From Faucicola sp937889485 (GTDB lineage Bacteria; Pseudomonadota; Gammaproteobacteria; Pseudomonadales; Moraxellaceae), in the NCBI GenBank assembly GCA_051653685.1, contig JBOFWQ010000206.1, positions 1 to 5,705 on the forward strand: DNA of 5,705 bases, written 5' to 3'. Below are positions 4,703 through 5,705 of this stretch, in pieces. The stretch's first letter is position 1. Every line of letters starts with the position of its first letter. Both the position numbers and the translations under genes were made by a program. The notes beneath the pieces are model-generated. The model made no database searches, had not been told where the DNA came from, and saw nothing but the letters and a program-made list of their open reading frames with translations.

Positions 4703-5448
4703 TGACCATCAACCTATTAATCGCCCCAGATTTTGCCCCCGAGCGCTTTGCAGGTTGGCATATGCTCAACACCTTATTACAAAAAAGCTCAGGCATAGCC
4801 ATACACCTAGACACCCCTGCCTCTGCACAAGAGCAAAATGACAAAATCCAAAGCCAAAATATTGAAGCAATCTATGCCAACCCATTTGATGCGGCAACTA
4901 TGATTCGTGAGCAAGGCTACCGCGCCGTTGCCCGCCCTATTGGTAAATCTGATGAAATGGTCATCGCTGCCCAAGCAGAAGGCGCAATTAATCAGCTAGA
5001 GGCGCTAAAGCCAGGCTGTACCATTGCTATGGCAGACAACCGTGACGTAAAACTGATTGGGCTGCGTTTGCTTGAAGCGGTTGATTTGGTAGAAGCAGAC
5101 ATCGAGTGGAAAATCACCGAAACTTACCAAGCGGCTGCCCGTCATCTCATTAAAGGCGAAGCCGATGCCGCGTTTTTCCTCTCTGAGGTTTATCACTCAT
5201 TATCCCGTTTAACCCGTTCACAAATGCAAGTGTTAATCGAAAGTGACTTAAGTGACATTAGCCACGTGGTGTTGGTTAAAGAAAGTTTTGCCCAAAGTGA
5301 ACTGTTTATCCAAGCGCTACTTAATCTAAAAGACAGCGCCGAAGGCAAACAAGTATTGGCTGAGCTAGGGATGGAAGCAGGGTTTGAAGCCATGACCCAA
5401 GAAGATGGCGAATTTATGATTGATCTGATGGATACCCTACTAGATTAA
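4702..5448 (+). CDS. PhnD-like substrate-binding-fold protein without signal peptide
   Basis: The 248-residue protein resembles the phosphate/phosphonate binding proteins of ABC importers (PhnD family, type 2 periplasmic-binding fold). Supporting segments are an opening strand TINLLIAPDFAPERF (2-16), AIYANPFDAATMIREQGYRAVARPIGKSDE (57-85), the domain-crossover region KPGCTIAMADNRD (103-115), YQAAARHLIKGEADAAFF (142-159), the strand HVVLVKESF (188-196) and a C-terminal helical part with LAELGMEAGFEAM. Residue 1 is followed directly by the first strand: there is no signal peptide, lipobox or Tat motif, so it should remain cytoplasmic, unlike true PhnD. No permease or ATPase gene adjoins it. The start overlaps the PAS stop by one base, with GAGGAG (4688-4693) 8 nt upstream. 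It is probably a ligand-sensing partner of the PAS protein. The ligand is unknown, and the name should not be read as proof of phosphonate binding. Confidence 0.78.
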   Translation: MTINLLIAPDFAPERFAGWHMLNTLLQKSSGIAIHLDTPASAQEQNDKIQSQNIEAIYANPFDAATMIREQGYRAVARPIGKSDEMVIAAQAEGAINQLEALKPGCTIAMADNRDVKLIGLRLLEAVDLVEADIEWKITETYQAAARHLIKGEADAAFFLSEVYHSLSRLTRSQMQVLIESDLSDISHVVLVKESFAQSELFIQALLNLKDSAEGKQVLAELGMEAGFEAMTQEDGEFMIDLMDTLLD

Positions 5449-5474
5449 TTTTATTGCAAAAATTTTGTTGACAA

Positions 5475-5512
5475 GGCGTAATTTGAGTTTAAACTTGAAT
5501 TGCGCTTTTTTT
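5475..5512 (+). terminator. Strong intrinsic terminator after the PhnD-like gene
   Basis: The arms 5476-5490 and 5491-5505 are complementary throughout, allowing three G-U pairs, and meet at GTTTAAAC so that TTAA forms the loop. The stem base is GCG/CGC, and seven T (5506-5512) follow at once. It lies 27 bp after the stop codon and closes the PAS/PhnD-like transcript, separating it from the gene at 5611. Confidence 0.9.
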
Positions 5513-5525
5513 ACGGTGAACAGTT

Positions 5526-5554
5526 TTGCGTGATAGCTTATTTAATAGTATAGT
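5526..5554 (+). promoter_or_regulatory. Probable sigma-70 promoter of the last gene
   Basis: TTGCGT (5526-5531, 3/6 to the -35 consensus) and TATAGT (5549-5554, 5/6 to the -10 consensus) are separated by the optimal 17 bp. The start of transcription would be near 5561, giving a leader of about 50 nt. The preceding terminator makes an own promoter necessary. Confidence 0.5.
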
Positions 5555-5610
5555 AGCTAACAAAGAATGACATTATCGCATTAGCCTGCTGGTATATTTG
5601 AGGAATAATC

Positions 5611-5705
5611 ATGGATTCATTGCCCAGCCGTAACCGAAAAAAACATCAAAAACACTGGCTTAATTATCGGCTGTATAGTCGGCAGGTGATTCGCCAACCC
5701 ATGAA
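5611..5705 (+). CDS. Unrecognised protein, first 31 codons only
   Basis: ATG 5611 follows AGGA (5601-5604) by 6 nt and opens an uninterrupted frame to the window end. The visible residues begin MDSLPSRNRKKHQKHW and are strongly basic, with eight Lys/Arg and two His in 31 positions. A basic N-terminus of this kind can precede a first membrane helix in sensors or transporters, but none is reached here. I do not recognise the family. It has its own promoter and is separated by a terminator from the PhnD-like gene, so a functional link is not implied. Confidence 0.7.
   Translation, partial: MDSLPSRNRKKHQKHWLNYRLYSRQVIRQPM

Overview
The window looks like a chromosomal segment from a gammaproteobacterium of the family Moraxellaceae (Psychrobacter, Moraxella or Acinetobacter type). 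This rests on moderate-to-low GC content, AT-rich intergenic DNA, a neighbouring pair of ornithine-lipid acyltransferases and the general style of the proteins. The genus is an inference. No mobile element, tRNA, rRNA or CRISPR array was seen.

Layout. Positions 1-812 (minus strand) hold the first 270 codons of the GTPase gene hflX. It starts at TTG and its 3' end lies outside the window. A 271-bp divergent intergenic region follows. On the olsB side it carries four CTGTCAT-like heptamers at an exact 11-bp period, followed 10 bp later by a -10-like hexamer, which is the architecture of a PhoB-activated promoter. Then come olsB (1084-2040, ornithine N-acyltransferase, GNAT fold) and, behind its own extended -10 promoter, olsA (2241-3113, lyso-ornithine-lipid O-acyltransferase, PlsC fold). 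Together they should make ornithine lipids, phosphorus-free membrane lipids typically made when phosphate is scarce. The Pho-box-like array fits that role.

An AT-rich region of about 390 bp (3114-3507) contains a perfect 13-bp A8/T8 inverted repeat and overlapping inverted repeats. It leads into a 120-residue Roadblock/LC7 protein (3508-3870). A second long leader (3871-4207), with a nested inverted-repeat structure just before the ribosome binding site, precedes a stand-alone Aer-type PAS protein (4208-4702). The PAS gene overlaps by one base a PhnD-like periplasmic-binding-fold protein that has no signal peptide (4702-5448). A strong intrinsic terminator (5475-5512) closes this unit. A new promoter and the first 31 codons of an unrecognised gene (5611 onward) end the window.

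The most unusual part is the Roadblock / PAS / cytoplasmic PhnD-like group. It combines a GTPase-regulator fold, a probable flavin redox or oxygen sensor without an output domain, and a solute-binding fold kept in the cytoplasm. No GTPase, kinase, receptor or transporter partner lies inside the window. I suggest it is a small cytoplasmic sensing module acting on partners encoded elsewhere. This is a hypothesis from gene content and the PAS/PhnD overlap, not a demonstrated system.
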